Assembly (NCBI GenBank): GCA_023391425.1
Contig: JAEWAX010000146.1
Span: 1 to 27,734, forward strand
Direction: 5' to 3'
DNA: 27,734 nt
Source: Bacillota bacterium
GTDB taxonomy: Bacteria > Bacillota > Clostridia > Acetivibrionales > DSM-1351
Part shown: piece by piece, positions 15,624 to 23,580 of the stretch
Numbering within the stretch: position 1 is the first letter of the stretch
Layout of the letters: the number at the start of each line of letters is the position of its first letter
Translations under genes and position numbers: made by a program
Notes under the pieces: model-generated
What the model saw: only the letters and a program-made list of their open reading frames with translations
What the model was told of the DNA's origin: nothing
The model's database searches: none

Positions 15624-15742
15624 GTCTCTATCTTCGCCTTTGGCTCGGTACAGACCAAGTTTTCTTTACACCACTTCGAGTATAAGTGCAACTAGGTCTC
15701 TACCTTCGCCTTCTGCTCGGTGCAGACCAAGTTTTCTTTACA
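15624..15742. repeat. 72-bp tandem hairpin repeat related to the 111-bp element
   Basis: Two 32-nt hairpins (15624-15655 and 15696-15727, GTCT...AGAC ends) lie exactly 72 bp apart. Each is followed by CAAGTTTTCTTTACA (15656-15670 and 15728-15742). Between them is CTTCGAGTATAAGTGCAACTAG (15674-15695), which matches the AGCTCGAAATAAGTGCGGCTAG segment of the 111-bp unit. Hairpin 1 of that unit is absent here. Pairs within the two hairpins change while staying paired, for example T-G to C-G. The stem followed by TTTTCTTT could terminate tRNA-Tyr transcription. Confidence 0.75.
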
Positions 15743-15757
15743 GTTGTATTACAAGTA

Positions 15758-15787
15758 TTGACAGGACTAACTATTGTGTAATACCAT
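15758..15787 (+). promoter_or_regulatory. possible promoter of the ABC-exporter leader
   Basis: TTGACA at 15758-15763 is followed, after an 18-nt gap, by TACCAT (15782-15787), a weak -10. The -10 overlaps a TACCAT-ATC-ATGGTA dyad (15782-15796), which could be a repressor site. The position suits the leader peptide and terminator downstream. Confidence 0.45.
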
Positions 15788-15861
15788 ATCATGGTAAGAA
15801 AAATTCTTAATTAGTAAGGATTAATACTTACATATTTTCGGTGAAAGGAGTGTTTAAAAAG

Positions 15862-15900
15862 ATGAGAACAATTATAATTAGTGAGGTGCTTCATCAATAA
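15862..15900 (+). CDS. possible 12-residue leader peptide
   Basis: ATG followed by eleven sense codons and TAA encodes MRTIIISEVLHQ. AAAGGAG, a good ribosome binding site, lies 11 nt before the ATG. Spacing is a little long but usable. It lies between a candidate promoter and an intrinsic terminator, all ahead of a drug-exporter-type ABC pair. The same layout (leader peptide, terminator, heterodimeric ABC exporter) is known for Bacillus bmrB-bmrCD, where slowed ribosomes on the leader relieve termination. The peptide itself shows no similarity that I recognise. Function is inferred from position only. Confidence 0.45.
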   Translation: MRTIIISEVLHQ

Positions 15901-16010
15901 TTTAATATCGGACCTACTTAGCCAAGTACATTATTTTATGTTACTAGCTTTTAGGTTAAACACTTAAGTAACCATCATTTAGAGTTAAAATATGTTTATA
16001 AGATATATTG

Positions 16011-16039
16011 ACACGATACATGCGTTATCGTGTTTTTTT
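16011..16039 (+). terminator. leader terminator (candidate attenuator) upstream of the ABC exporter
   Basis: A perfect 8-bp stem, ACACGATA (16011-16018) with TATCGTGT (16026-16033), has a 7-nt loop and runs into seven Ts (16033-16039). It is a classic intrinsic terminator about 110 nt after the leader-peptide stop and 155 nt before the exporter start. TATCG at 15905-15909, just past the leader stop, could pair with CGATA of the left arm and act as a weak antiterminator. Other small hairpins lie between them. Confidence 0.8.
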
Positions 16040-16098
16040 ATTTCTCAATTTTTCGATATTTTATGATTTTTGGTTCCCAGAGGGCTTATTCACACAAA

Positions 16099-16155
16099 CA
16101 TCGTCTTTTAATTTGAGGTGAGTTTTACTCCACTAAATCTAAAAATCAAGCGATG
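16099..16155 (+). other. imperfect hairpin in the exporter mRNA leader
   Basis: CATCG (16099-16103) pairs with CGATG (16151-16155), CTT with AAG next to it, and inside these GTGAGT (16118-16123 region) pairs with ACTCCAC (16127-16133), with one bulge, around a TTT loop. It ends about 25 nt before the ribosome binding site AAAGGAG. It may be part of the regulatory leader. Confidence 0.35.
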
Positions 16156-16194
16156 ATTACTTAATAGCAAAAACTTTTCAAAGGAGAACTATTT

Positions 16195-18045
16195 ATGCAA
16201 CCCAGCAATAAAGGTAGATTTAAAATGATTTATTCATTTATAAAAGGCTTTAGATGGCTGTTCATACTTGCTATATTGTTTACAATGTTTGCAATTATTT
16301 TTAACTATCTTATGCCACAAATTATTAAAGTATTAGTAGACTCAGTTATTGGTGCTTCGGAGCTTGATTTACCAAAATTTATTTTAAACTTTATAAATAC
16401 ACATGGTGGTAGAGAAATGCTGATAAGGAATCTCCTTCCCTGCTCACTACTAGCACTTGTTTTTTCAATTTTATCAGGTGTTTTTACATACTATTATAGA
16501 GTTTGTATTGCAAAGGCATCTGAAGGTACCATTAGGAAGCTCCGTAATCATCTTTTTGATCACATTCAAAAGCTCCCTTATAGTTGGCATGTAAAAAACC
16601 AAACTGGAGATATTATTCAACGTTGTACCTCAGACGTGGAGGTTATAAGGAACTTTTTGTTACTACAGTTTATTGAAATGGTTAGAACTGTTTTTTTAGT
16701 TACCATCTCGCTAATTCTAATGTTTATGATGAATGTAAAACTTTCGCTAATTGCCCTTGCTTTTATTCCAATTGTAATTGCTTATTCGGCTATATTTTAT
16801 CAAAAAATCGCTGCTAAGTTTAAGTATGCCGACGAAGCTGAAGGTGCTCTTTCAGCAATGGTTCAGGAGAACTTTACTGGTGTACGTGTTGTTCGTGCTT
16901 TTGGCAGGCAGGCTCACGAAATTGATAATTTTGATGTTAAGAATAACTATTTCGCAAACTACTGGATCAAGCTTGGTCACTTGTTAAGCCTGTATTGGGG
17001 TATTGGTGATTTTGCTTCTGGTCTTCAAGTGATGCTCATCATTGTTTTCGGTTCTATTGAAGCCGCAAATGGAGTCATAACTCTAGGAGAATTTTTAGTC
17101 TTCATAATGTATAACTCCATGTTGGTTTTCCCTGTAAGAAACTTCGGGCGTATTCTATCTGAGATGAGCAAAACCAGTGTTTCTCTAAGTCGTATAAAAG
17201 AGATTATTTCTGAAGAAGAAGAGCATGATTGCGAAGGTGCAATTACTCCCGACATGACTGGCGATATTGAATATAAAGGTGTCACTTTTGACTACGAGGG
17301 CATAAAACCTGTACTAAAAGATATTTCATTTAAAATTAAGTCTGGAACTACCTTTGGTATTCTAGGTGGTACCGGTTCAGGAAAGTCAACAATTATGTAT
17401 CTTTTGGATAGACTTTATGAGCTACCTGTAGGCAATGGCACAATAGAAATAGGCGGTGTAGATATACGGAATATTAAACTTAACCATTTAAGAAGTAATA
17501 TAGGCTTTGTGCTTCAAGAGCCCTTCCTTTTCTCCAAAACAATTCAGGAGAATATAGACGCTTTTGATCATACAGAAGATATTGAACTTATTCGTCACAA
17601 TGCCGGCGTAGCAGCCGTTGATGACGCGATTATGGGATTCTCAAAGGGATATGACACAATTGTAGGCGAACGTGGAGTAACGTTGTCAGGTGGTCAAAAG
17701 CAAAGAGTTGCAATTGCAAGAATGCTGATGCAAAAATCACCAATCATGATATTTGATGATTCACTTTCAGCTGTTGACTCTGAAACTGATGCAAAGATTC
17801 GTGCCGCACTAAAGGAAAACACCGCTCAAAGTACAGTCATTCTCGTATCACACAGAATTACTACACTAATGCATGCCGATGTGATTATGGTTTTAGATGA
17901 TGGTCAAGTTTCAGAAATGGGTACGCATTCTGAGCTTTTAACAAATGAAAATGGAATTTATAAAAAAATTTATGATATTCAGAGCAGCCTTGAAACTGAG
18001 CTATTTGGCAATGATCAAGCTGCCACTTTTGGAGGTGATAATTAA
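16195..18045 (+). CDS. ABC exporter half-transporter, subunit with degenerate Walker B (BmrC-like)
   Basis: A 616-residue half-transporter. Six membrane helices occupy roughly residues 20-315 and a nucleotide-binding domain 355-600. Walker A is GGTGSGKST (391-399), the signature LSGGQ (497-501) is canonical, and the switch histidine is H553. Walker B is IMIFDDSLSAVD: the catalytic Glu is replaced by D522. That change marks one subunit of heterodimeric exporters such as BmrC, LmrC and TM287. The partner follows with a 1-nt overlap and has the complementary defect. These exporters typically expel drugs or lipids. AAAGGAG lies 8 nt before the ATG. A leader with a terminator lies upstream, so expression is probably controlled by attenuation. 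Confidence 0.93.
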   Translation: MQPSNKGRFKMIYSFIKGFRWLFILAILFTMFAIIFNYLMPQIIKVLVDSVIGASELDLPKFILNFINTHGGREMLIRNLLPCSLLALVFSILSGVFTYYYRVCIAKASEGTIRKLRNHLFDHIQKLPYSWHVKNQTGDIIQRCTSDVEVIRNFLLLQFIEMVRTVFLVTISLILMFMMNVKLSLIALAFIPIVIAYSAIFYQKIAAKFKYADEAEGALSAMVQENFTGVRVVRAFGRQAHEIDNFDVKNNYFANYWIKLGHLLSLYWGIGDFASGLQVMLIIVFGSIEAANGVITLGEFLVFIMYNSMLVFPVRNFGRILSEMSKTSVSLSRIKEIISEEEEHDCEGAITPDMTGDIEYKGVTFDYEGIKPVLKDISFKIKSGTTFGILGGTGSGKSTIMYLLDRLYELPVGNGTIEIGGVDIRNIKLNHLRSNIGFVLQEPFLFSKTIQENIDAFDHTEDIELIRHNAGVAAVDDAIMGFSKGYDTIVGERGVTLSGGQKQRVAIARMLMQKSPIMIFDDSLSAVDSETDAKIRAALKENTAQSTVILVSHRITTLMHADVIMVLDDGQVSEMGTHSELLTNENGIYKKIYDIQSSLETELFGNDQAATFGGDN

Positions 18046-19877
18046 TGGCATATTTCGAAGAGGAAGAATACAAAAAAACATTTTCCCTTAAGGTTTGGGC
18101 AAAAATAATTCCGTTTGTTAAGCTTTATAAAAAAGCATTTGCTACAGCAATGTCATTTTTGATCCTTGTATCACTAATTGATGTTATATATCCGCTTTTT
18201 CAACGGTACGCAATAGATAATTTTATTTTACCTGCTTCAACAGTTGGCATCAGTAAATTTACACTTGCCCTTGGTTGTGTTCTATTAATACAGGTAATAT
18301 CAGTTATAATATTTATCAGAAATTCCATGGCGGTTGAATTAAATGTAGCAAAATCAATTAGAAGGGCAGTTTTTGTACATCTGCAAAAGCTATCCTTTAC
18401 TTATTACAACACTACGCCTGTTGGCTTTATGATGGCAAGGGTTATGAGTGATACTGGGCGTATTGGTCAAATGGTTTCCTGGGGTCTTATTGATATGTTA
18501 TGGGCAATCATATATGTTATTGGTGTTTTTATAGCAATGCTTCTTCTGAATGTAAAACTTGCGCTATTAGTTATGTGTATCATCCCATTTATCGCAATTA
18601 TAACAATATATTTTCAGAAAAAGATACTTAATGTAAATAGAAAAATCCGTAAAATTAATTCAACTATGACAGGTGCTATCAACGAGGGAATTTCAGGTGC
18701 AAGAACTTCTAAAACACTAGTTATTGAAGACAAAAATCTAAAGGATTTTTCAGGTATTACTGATAAGTTTTATTCAGCAAACATCCGGGCTACTGTTTTA
18801 AACGCTGTGTTTATACCAATAATACTCTGCTTTAGCACTCTCACCGTTTGTATTGTACTAGTACGTGGTGGATATTTGGTTATTAATGATGCTATCGAAT
18901 TTGGTACTATTTCGGTCTTTATTACTTACGCAACAAGTATTTTTGAGCCTATCCAACAGATAGCTCGTGTATTTGCTGATTTTGTTTCTACACAGGCCAA
19001 TATTGAGCGTGTAACAGGATTAATTGAGACTGAACCAGACATAATAGATACGCCTGAAGTCATTGAGAAATATGGTGATAACTTCAATCCAAAAAAGGAA
19101 AATTGGGAAACTATCAAAGGAGATATTGAATTTAGAAATGTTTCCTTTAAATATCCCGATGGGGACGAGTATATTTTATCAGATTTTAATCTCAAGATAC
19201 CTGCTGGTACAACTGTAGCAATTGTTGGAGAAACAGGTGCTGGAAAGAGCACTCTTGTAAATCTTGCATGCAGATTCTTTGAACCAACTAAGGGACAGAT
19301 CCTAATAGATGGTAAAGATTATAAGGAGCGCTCGCAACTGTGGCTTCACCATAATATTGGTTATGTGCTCCAAAGCCCCCACCTATTTTCAGGAACTGTT
19401 AGAGATAATATTAGATATGGAAAGTTTGATGCTACAAATGAAGAAATTGGAGCCTCCATAAAGATTGTTTCTGCAGATGCAGTTATTAATAGTATGGAAA
19501 ACGGTCTTGATACTAACATTGGCGAAGGCGGCGACCGCCTCTCTACTGGTGAAAAACAGCTAATTTCCTTTGCTCGAGCAATCATTGCGGATCCGAAGAT
19601 ATTTGTACTTGATGAAGCTACCTCCTCTATTGACACTCAGACTGAGCAATTGATTCAGGATGCTATAATGAAAATACTTAAAAACAGGACTTCCTTTTTG
19701 ATTGCGCATAGACTATCTACAATCAAGAAAGCAGATATAATCTTGGTTGTAAAGAACGGAAACATTATAGAAAGAGGAACTCACAAAGAGCTTCTGAAGC
19801 AAAAAGGCTATTACTTCTCTCTATATCAAAAGCAATTTGAAGAAGAAACTGGTGCAGCTGTGTTGGATAAGAAATAA
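18045..19877 (+). CDS. ABC exporter half-transporter, catalytic partner (BmrD-like)
   Basis: A 610-residue half-transporter. Membrane helices lie between about residues 30 and 310, followed by the nucleotide-binding domain. Walker A is GETGAGKST (395-403), Walker B is IFVLDE with intact E524, and the switch histidine is H555. The signature is LSTGE (499-503) instead of LSGGQ. In the heterodimer this signature faces the Walker motifs of the first subunit, so one ATP site has both changes and is degenerate, while the other is fully canonical. That is the expected asymmetry for BmrCD/TM287-288 type pumps. The ATG shares one base with the preceding stop (TAATG), indicating translational coupling. 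A strong terminator follows. Confidence 0.93.
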   Translation: MAYFEEEEYKKTFSLKVWAKIIPFVKLYKKAFATAMSFLILVSLIDVIYPLFQRYAIDNFILPASTVGISKFTLALGCVLLIQVISVIIFIRNSMAVELNVAKSIRRAVFVHLQKLSFTYYNTTPVGFMMARVMSDTGRIGQMVSWGLIDMLWAIIYVIGVFIAMLLLNVKLALLVMCIIPFIAIITIYFQKKILNVNRKIRKINSTMTGAINEGISGARTSKTLVIEDKNLKDFSGITDKFYSANIRATVLNAVFIPIILCFSTLTVCIVLVRGGYLVINDAIEFGTISVFITYATSIFEPIQQIARVFADFVSTQANIERVTGLIETEPDIIDTPEVIEKYGDNFNPKKENWETIKGDIEFRNVSFKYPDGDEYILSDFNLKIPAGTTVAIVGETGAGKSTLVNLACRFFEPTKGQILIDGKDYKERSQLWLHHNIGYVLQSPHLFSGTVRDNIRYGKFDATNEEIGASIKIVSADAVINSMENGLDTNIGEGGDRLSTGEKQLISFARAIIADPKIFVLDEATSSIDTQTEQLIQDAIMKILKNRTSFLIAHRLSTIKKADIILVVKNGNIIERGTHKELLKQKGYYFSLYQKQFEEETGAAVLDKK

Positions 19878-19925
19878 CAATTCCTTGTGAGAGCTACTGT
19901 TTGCGTAAGGTAGTCTGGTTACTAG

Positions 19926-19969
19926 AAAAGCATTGATTGTACGCTAATAGGCTACAATCAATGCTTTTT
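19926..19969 (+). terminator. strong intrinsic terminator of the ABC-exporter operon
   Basis: A perfect 16-bp stem (19926-19941 with 19953-19968) has an 11-nt loop, starting 49 nt past the stop codon and ending in a T5 run. TAAGTATTTTTT follows. It is the only strong hairpin in the 19878-20279 spacer on this strand. Confidence 0.93.
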
Positions 19970-20024
19970 AAGTATTTTTTAAATTGAAATTTGAGTACGC
20001 TAATTAAGCCATTTTCCCATGTCA

Positions 20025-20219
20025 TTAGTTTTTTAAAAAGTAACATTGCTTCAGAAATATATGTTGTAAAAAATTCATTATCCTCCGATAAACTTCCAGC
20101 TTGTAAGCAGACTTATGCTTAATGTACGTATCAATTTCTCTAATTGTAGAAATATTATCAGCTTTTTTAATACCAATAATCACATCAACATATTCTATTA
20201 TTGAAATAACTTTATGACC
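20025..20219 (-). pseudogene. possible gene remnant without a start codon
   Basis: One minus-strand frame stays open for 64 codons, from a TGA just upstream to TAA at 20027-20025. It reads like real protein (GHKVISIIEYVDVIIGIKKA, then STIREIDTYIKHKSAYKLEV). There is no usable start codon or ribosome binding site at its beginning. It may be the tail of a decayed gene in the spacer between convergent units. I cannot assign a family, and chance cannot be excluded in AT-rich DNA. Confidence 0.25.
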
Positions 20220-20279
20220 TCATTAGAATCAATATTATGCAGAAACATTTATTGTACTTTAAGAAGTTATTACCAAACA

Positions 20280-20327
20280 AAAAACTAAATAAAATAAAAC
20301 AGTACTCTTTTATTTCATTTAGTTTTT
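20280..20327 (-). terminator. intrinsic terminator of the 20330-21643 gene
   Basis: A 20-nt arm (20280-20299) pairs with 20308-20327 at 19 of 20 positions around an 8-nt loop, immediately past the stop codon. On the minus strand it ends in TTTTTTGTTTGG. T-rich DNA on the other side suggests that it is bidirectional, as suits the convergent ABC operon. Confidence 0.8.
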
Positions 20328-20329
20328 CT

Positions 20330-21643
20330 TTAGTTTATTTTATTTGTTCCCACATGTAATTCTGCATTCGGTCTTTTAACTTGAATTTCTAGTCCTTTAA
20401 ATTGCTTAGGATATAATAAATCCTCAAAAGTGTAAGTTCCTTTATGATTTTTTGAATCGTAAAGTTTAAACTTTTTCATATCATCCTTTATCATATAATC
20501 AGCTAAATAGCTAGCAAGCTTTGGCTCATATATTGCGTTAAGTAAGGCTTTAAATGGCTCAATTAGTTCTTTTTGTTGATAACTTTCTAAAGTTTTGCCA
20601 ACAGCTCCTTTAGAAGAATTAAACAAACAACCAAGTGTCCATATATAATCCGTTCTTTTCTTTTGAACATTTTTTTCATCTGGGTCACTATATAATTTAT
20701 AGGTATTATTAAAACATATTCCTAGTCTAAAATTATCTTGAGTTCTTGCTAAACCATATTGTCCACCTTTTTGATTTGTAGTATATAGTAATTGTAACAT
20801 ATCATCGCCTTCTCCCAAATTGTAACAAGTTTCAACCCAATGATTGTACTTTCTAGCACATTTAATTAAAGTTTTTAGTGAATTATAAGCTTCCTTATTT
20901 GAATCCTTATTGGTTAATGTTGGCAGTAAACATACACCATCTCCCCATGTTTTCCATAGAATTTTACCATCAAATACCCTATCAATTTCCCATCTAGAAC
21001 AAACCAATTTAGATTTTTCTTCGTCTGCCATAAACTCTTCAAATTCTTTGTCCACAGTTGCAAATAATGGTTTAGCTTTATTTCTTTCGTCTACCGATAA
21101 TAGCCTGTGAATTACTGTTGCAATTAATCCGTATGATGCCGCATCATTTTGCTTCAAAGCCCCGTTAACCATTGGCATTAATCCTTCTGAAACACATATT
21201 AAGCTATCCCTTCTCACTTTATGCCCAACAATATTCACATAATCAGTAACCATAGTTCGATATGCTTCAAGATAATCAGGGTATGTAACACTATTCAATT
21301 TTTCATTGGCTTTTACTGCTATGCGGGCTACATCAGCCCTCGTTGCATTCTTTTTTGTACCAGAAGCTTCAGTTGGTGTTATTAAGCCAAGTTTAATTGC
21401 TTCGTTCACATAATCATCACTGCCCGTCCCATTGATAGCACTAACAAACATTTTTAACATATTATCGATTGAGATTGTTGTATTTACATCAAAGGTTTTA
21501 AGGTCATCGATAATGCCCTTTTTCTCACAGAAATTTATGCTTGCTGCAGACCACTGACTGCTTGCTCTTACCCCTTGCGCATCGGCTAATAACAATATTG
21601 TTATTACTAATAGTATTGATATTACTCTTTTTAAATTATTCAT
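20330..21643 (-). CDS. secreted protein with SLH-like N-terminal region, function unknown
   Basis: A 437-residue protein. A signal peptide is clear (MNNLKRV, then ISILLVITILLLADAQG, with a likely cut near AQGVRASS). Residues about 30-115 resemble degenerate S-layer homology repeats: WSAASINFCEKKGIID and YVNEAIKLGLITPTEASG followed by ATRADVARIAVKANEKL. This suggests an exported protein associated with the cell wall. The remaining 320 residues contain many aromatic and charged residues and five or six cysteines, and I recognise no enzyme motif there. AAGGA lies 10 nt before the ATG. It follows another secreted-protein gene on the same strand after 149 bp, so the two may belong together. A terminator follows directly. 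Confidence 0.75.
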   Translation of the reverse strand: MNNLKRVISILLVITILLLADAQGVRASSQWSAASINFCEKKGIIDDLKTFDVNTTISIDNMLKMFVSAINGTGSDDYVNEAIKLGLITPTEASGTKKNATRADVARIAVKANEKLNSVTYPDYLEAYRTMVTDYVNIVGHKVRRDSLICVSEGLMPMVNGALKQNDAASYGLIATVIHRLLSVDERNKAKPLFATVDKEFEEFMADEEKSKLVCSRWEIDRVFDGKILWKTWGDGVCLLPTLTNKDSNKEAYNSLKTLIKCARKYNHWVETCYNLGEGDDMLQLLYTTNQKGGQYGLARTQDNFRLGICFNNTYKLYSDPDEKNVQKKRTDYIWTLGCLFNSSKGAVGKTLESYQQKELIEPFKALLNAIYEPKLASYLADYMIKDDMKKFKLYDSKNHKGTYTFEDLLYPKQFKGLEIQVKRPNAELHVGTNKIN

Positions 21644-21792
21644 ATTCTCATATTCCTTTAATTATGTACTTAATAATATACAGTACATTTTACTTTTTCT
21701 TTTTTAGAGTATTAACTTTTGTTTACCTATACTTTTTCTCGACTTATATTGATTAAATTTCAGAAAATAATTAGCTGCTTCCTTTGTGTTAT

Positions 21793-23580
21793 CTAATTAA
21801 TTTTTTTGGTCATAAAAATACCATTATATCTATTACATAGCAATATAGTACTACCATTATATAATATGTCTTCAACGTTCTTTAATTCATATTTGTCATC
21901 ATATTTCCATGTCTTACCATCATCCGAACCATATATTGACCCATTGCCTGTAAACCAAGTGCTTGAAATTCCTATATACCCTTTTTTAGTCCAGATAGCT
22001 TTGTCCATGTCATAAATACAGCGTTTCCATAGGTAGCCATCATCTGATATCCATGTGGCGTTATTTGTCGCAAGCAAATACTGTTTTCCATTCCAACATA
22101 TCTGATTAAAGGCCTGACTCGATACTGGAATATTCACAGTATCCCAATCTTTAAAATTTTCTGATATATACGCTGTTCTTTTATCAGATATCGCTATAAA
22201 TTGTTTACCATTATATACACAATCAAATAGGTTGTTTTGATTATTGATTGGGCTATCAAGAATAATATCCCAATCATTCTTAGTCATATTAAATTTAACA
22301 ATTTTTTCGTTCCAACAGACTCCGAAAATTTCATTTTTTACTAAAGTTATTTTATTTATTGATAGATTTTCATAATTTAATTTATTCATACTCGACCATT
22401 CATATCCATTACTTGACTGATATAAGACCCCATCTGCAGCTACATAGTAGGCTTCTCCATCCCATATTATGTTAGAAGCAAAACCTTCAACAAAAAATTC
22501 AGAACTGAAAGCTTTAATGCCGTTTTCTCGGGATTGGTCATTTATAGTTATGTCGTTTATTTTCCAATTCACTCCATCATCTGAACTATATAACTTGTTA
22601 TCTTTTGTAAAAAACATAAACTTACCATTGGCACAATTCATTCTTATATTTGAGAAGTCATTACCTTTATTTATACACTCCCAATTTGAACCATCATTAG
22701 TCATTTGCATGAAATTTTGTGGTCCTATTGAAATTATATTAGTACCATCTGTAGCAAAATCTGTAGCGCCTTCAATTCGTCTCCATTTTGTACCATCTTC
22801 AGAGATATATATAAAATTGTCTCTGGAGGCGTAATACCTATTATTTACGTACTCAACTTTATCGAAGTAATAATCTTTCGAGTTATAAGTCCATGGTTTA
22901 TTGTTTACTTCAATGGATAAAGTATCATCATCCTCCAAACTTTTATATTTATTAAGGTCGTTTACCTTTACCCAATTTTCACCGTCAGTGGAAGAATAAA
23001 CTGATTGAGTTCCAAATACTATAAATTTTCCATTTATATATTCAACCTTTAAGTAACCTTCATGAAAATGTGCTTTGTCATTTATATCAAACTTCCAATT
23101 TTCGCCATCGGTGGATTTACATATCATCCCATGTAAATCCACTGCAATAAATGTGTTATTATTTGCAGCTACGCTCATAAAACTGAGTTTTACATAATTA
23201 GTACCAGCTTTAATCTCTTTCCAATGCTTTGTGTCCTTGGAGAAAAATGTTTTATTGTAGTCACTTACAATAACGTAACCATTTTTATTATGGGCCATAT
23301 CCATTAGAGGATTACTTGTATTGATTTTTATATCTTTCCACTTCCTACCATCTGGGGATGTTTTCAATGTTCCTAGGCTTCCAAGTATATAATACAATTT
23401 AGTAGATTTATCAAAATAAATGCTATAGTATGGAGGGCTATTTGAGATTTGAGTACTAACATCAAACTTCCATTCATATATATCGCTGAATATACTTTTT
23501 GCACTAACGATAGAAGTCATAAAAATGTATAGTATAATTAATAATAAAATAAAACTTCTAGCTTTTATATTTTTTAACAT
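21793..23580 (-). CDS. secreted repeat protein, probable beta-propeller
   Basis: A 595-residue protein with a signal peptide (FILLLIILYIFMTSIVSAKS). The mature part has about eleven repeats, each 40-50 residues apart, with the core S-x-D-G-x-x-W, for example TSPDGRKWK, KSTDGENWKF, SSTDGENWVK, ISEDGTKWRR, MTNDGSNWEC, SSDDGVNWKI, ISDDGYLWKR and GSDDGKTWKY. These resemble Asp-box/BNR or Ycf48-like blades, alternating with hydrophobic strands such as YVNNRYYA and CANGKFMFF. A beta-propeller that binds carbohydrate or protein outside the cell is the likely fold. Sialidase catalytic residues are not evident. The frame opens at a TTG at 23592, but GGAGG lies 5 nt before the ATG at 23580, which I choose. 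Confidence 0.85.
   Translation of the reverse strand: MLKNIKARSFILLLIILYIFMTSIVSAKSIFSDIYEWKFDVSTQISNSPPYYSIYFDKSTKLYYILGSLGTLKTSPDGRKWKDIKINTSNPLMDMAHNKNGYVIVSDYNKTFFSKDTKHWKEIKAGTNYVKLSFMSVAANNNTFIAVDLHGMICKSTDGENWKFDINDKAHFHEGYLKVEYINGKFIVFGTQSVYSSTDGENWVKVNDLNKYKSLEDDDTLSIEVNNKPWTYNSKDYYFDKVEYVNNRYYASRDNFIYISEDGTKWRRIEGATDFATDGTNIISIGPQNFMQMTNDGSNWECINKGNDFSNIRMNCANGKFMFFTKDNKLYSSDDGVNWKINDITINDQSRENGIKAFSSEFFVEGFASNIIWDGEAYYVAADGVLYQSSNGYEWSSMNKLNYENLSINKITLVKNEIFGVCWNEKIVKFNMTKNDWDIILDSPINNQNNLFDCVYNGKQFIAISDKRTAYISENFKDWDTVNIPVSSQAFNQICWNGKQYLLATNNATWISDDGYLWKRCIYDMDKAIWTKKGYIGISSTWFTGNGSIYGSDDGKTWKYDDKYELKNVEDILYNGSTILLCNRYNGIFMTKKIN

Noticed and set aside
15624..15742. Short CRISPR-like array
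   Set aside because: Only two units of hairpin DNA with non-unique spacing sequence and no cas genes; the pattern is a tandem structured repeat.
15439..15810. Plus-strand 123-residue open frame over tRNA-Tyr and the hairpin repeats
   Set aside because: It contains the VPEWPKGADCKSV translation typical of tRNA-Tyr and then reads through the tandem hairpins; no ribosome binding site is present.
16008..16036. TTGACA at 16008-16013 as a promoter for the ABC exporter
   Set aside because: At the proper distance there is only TGTTTT, and the TTGACA overlaps the left arm of the leader terminator.
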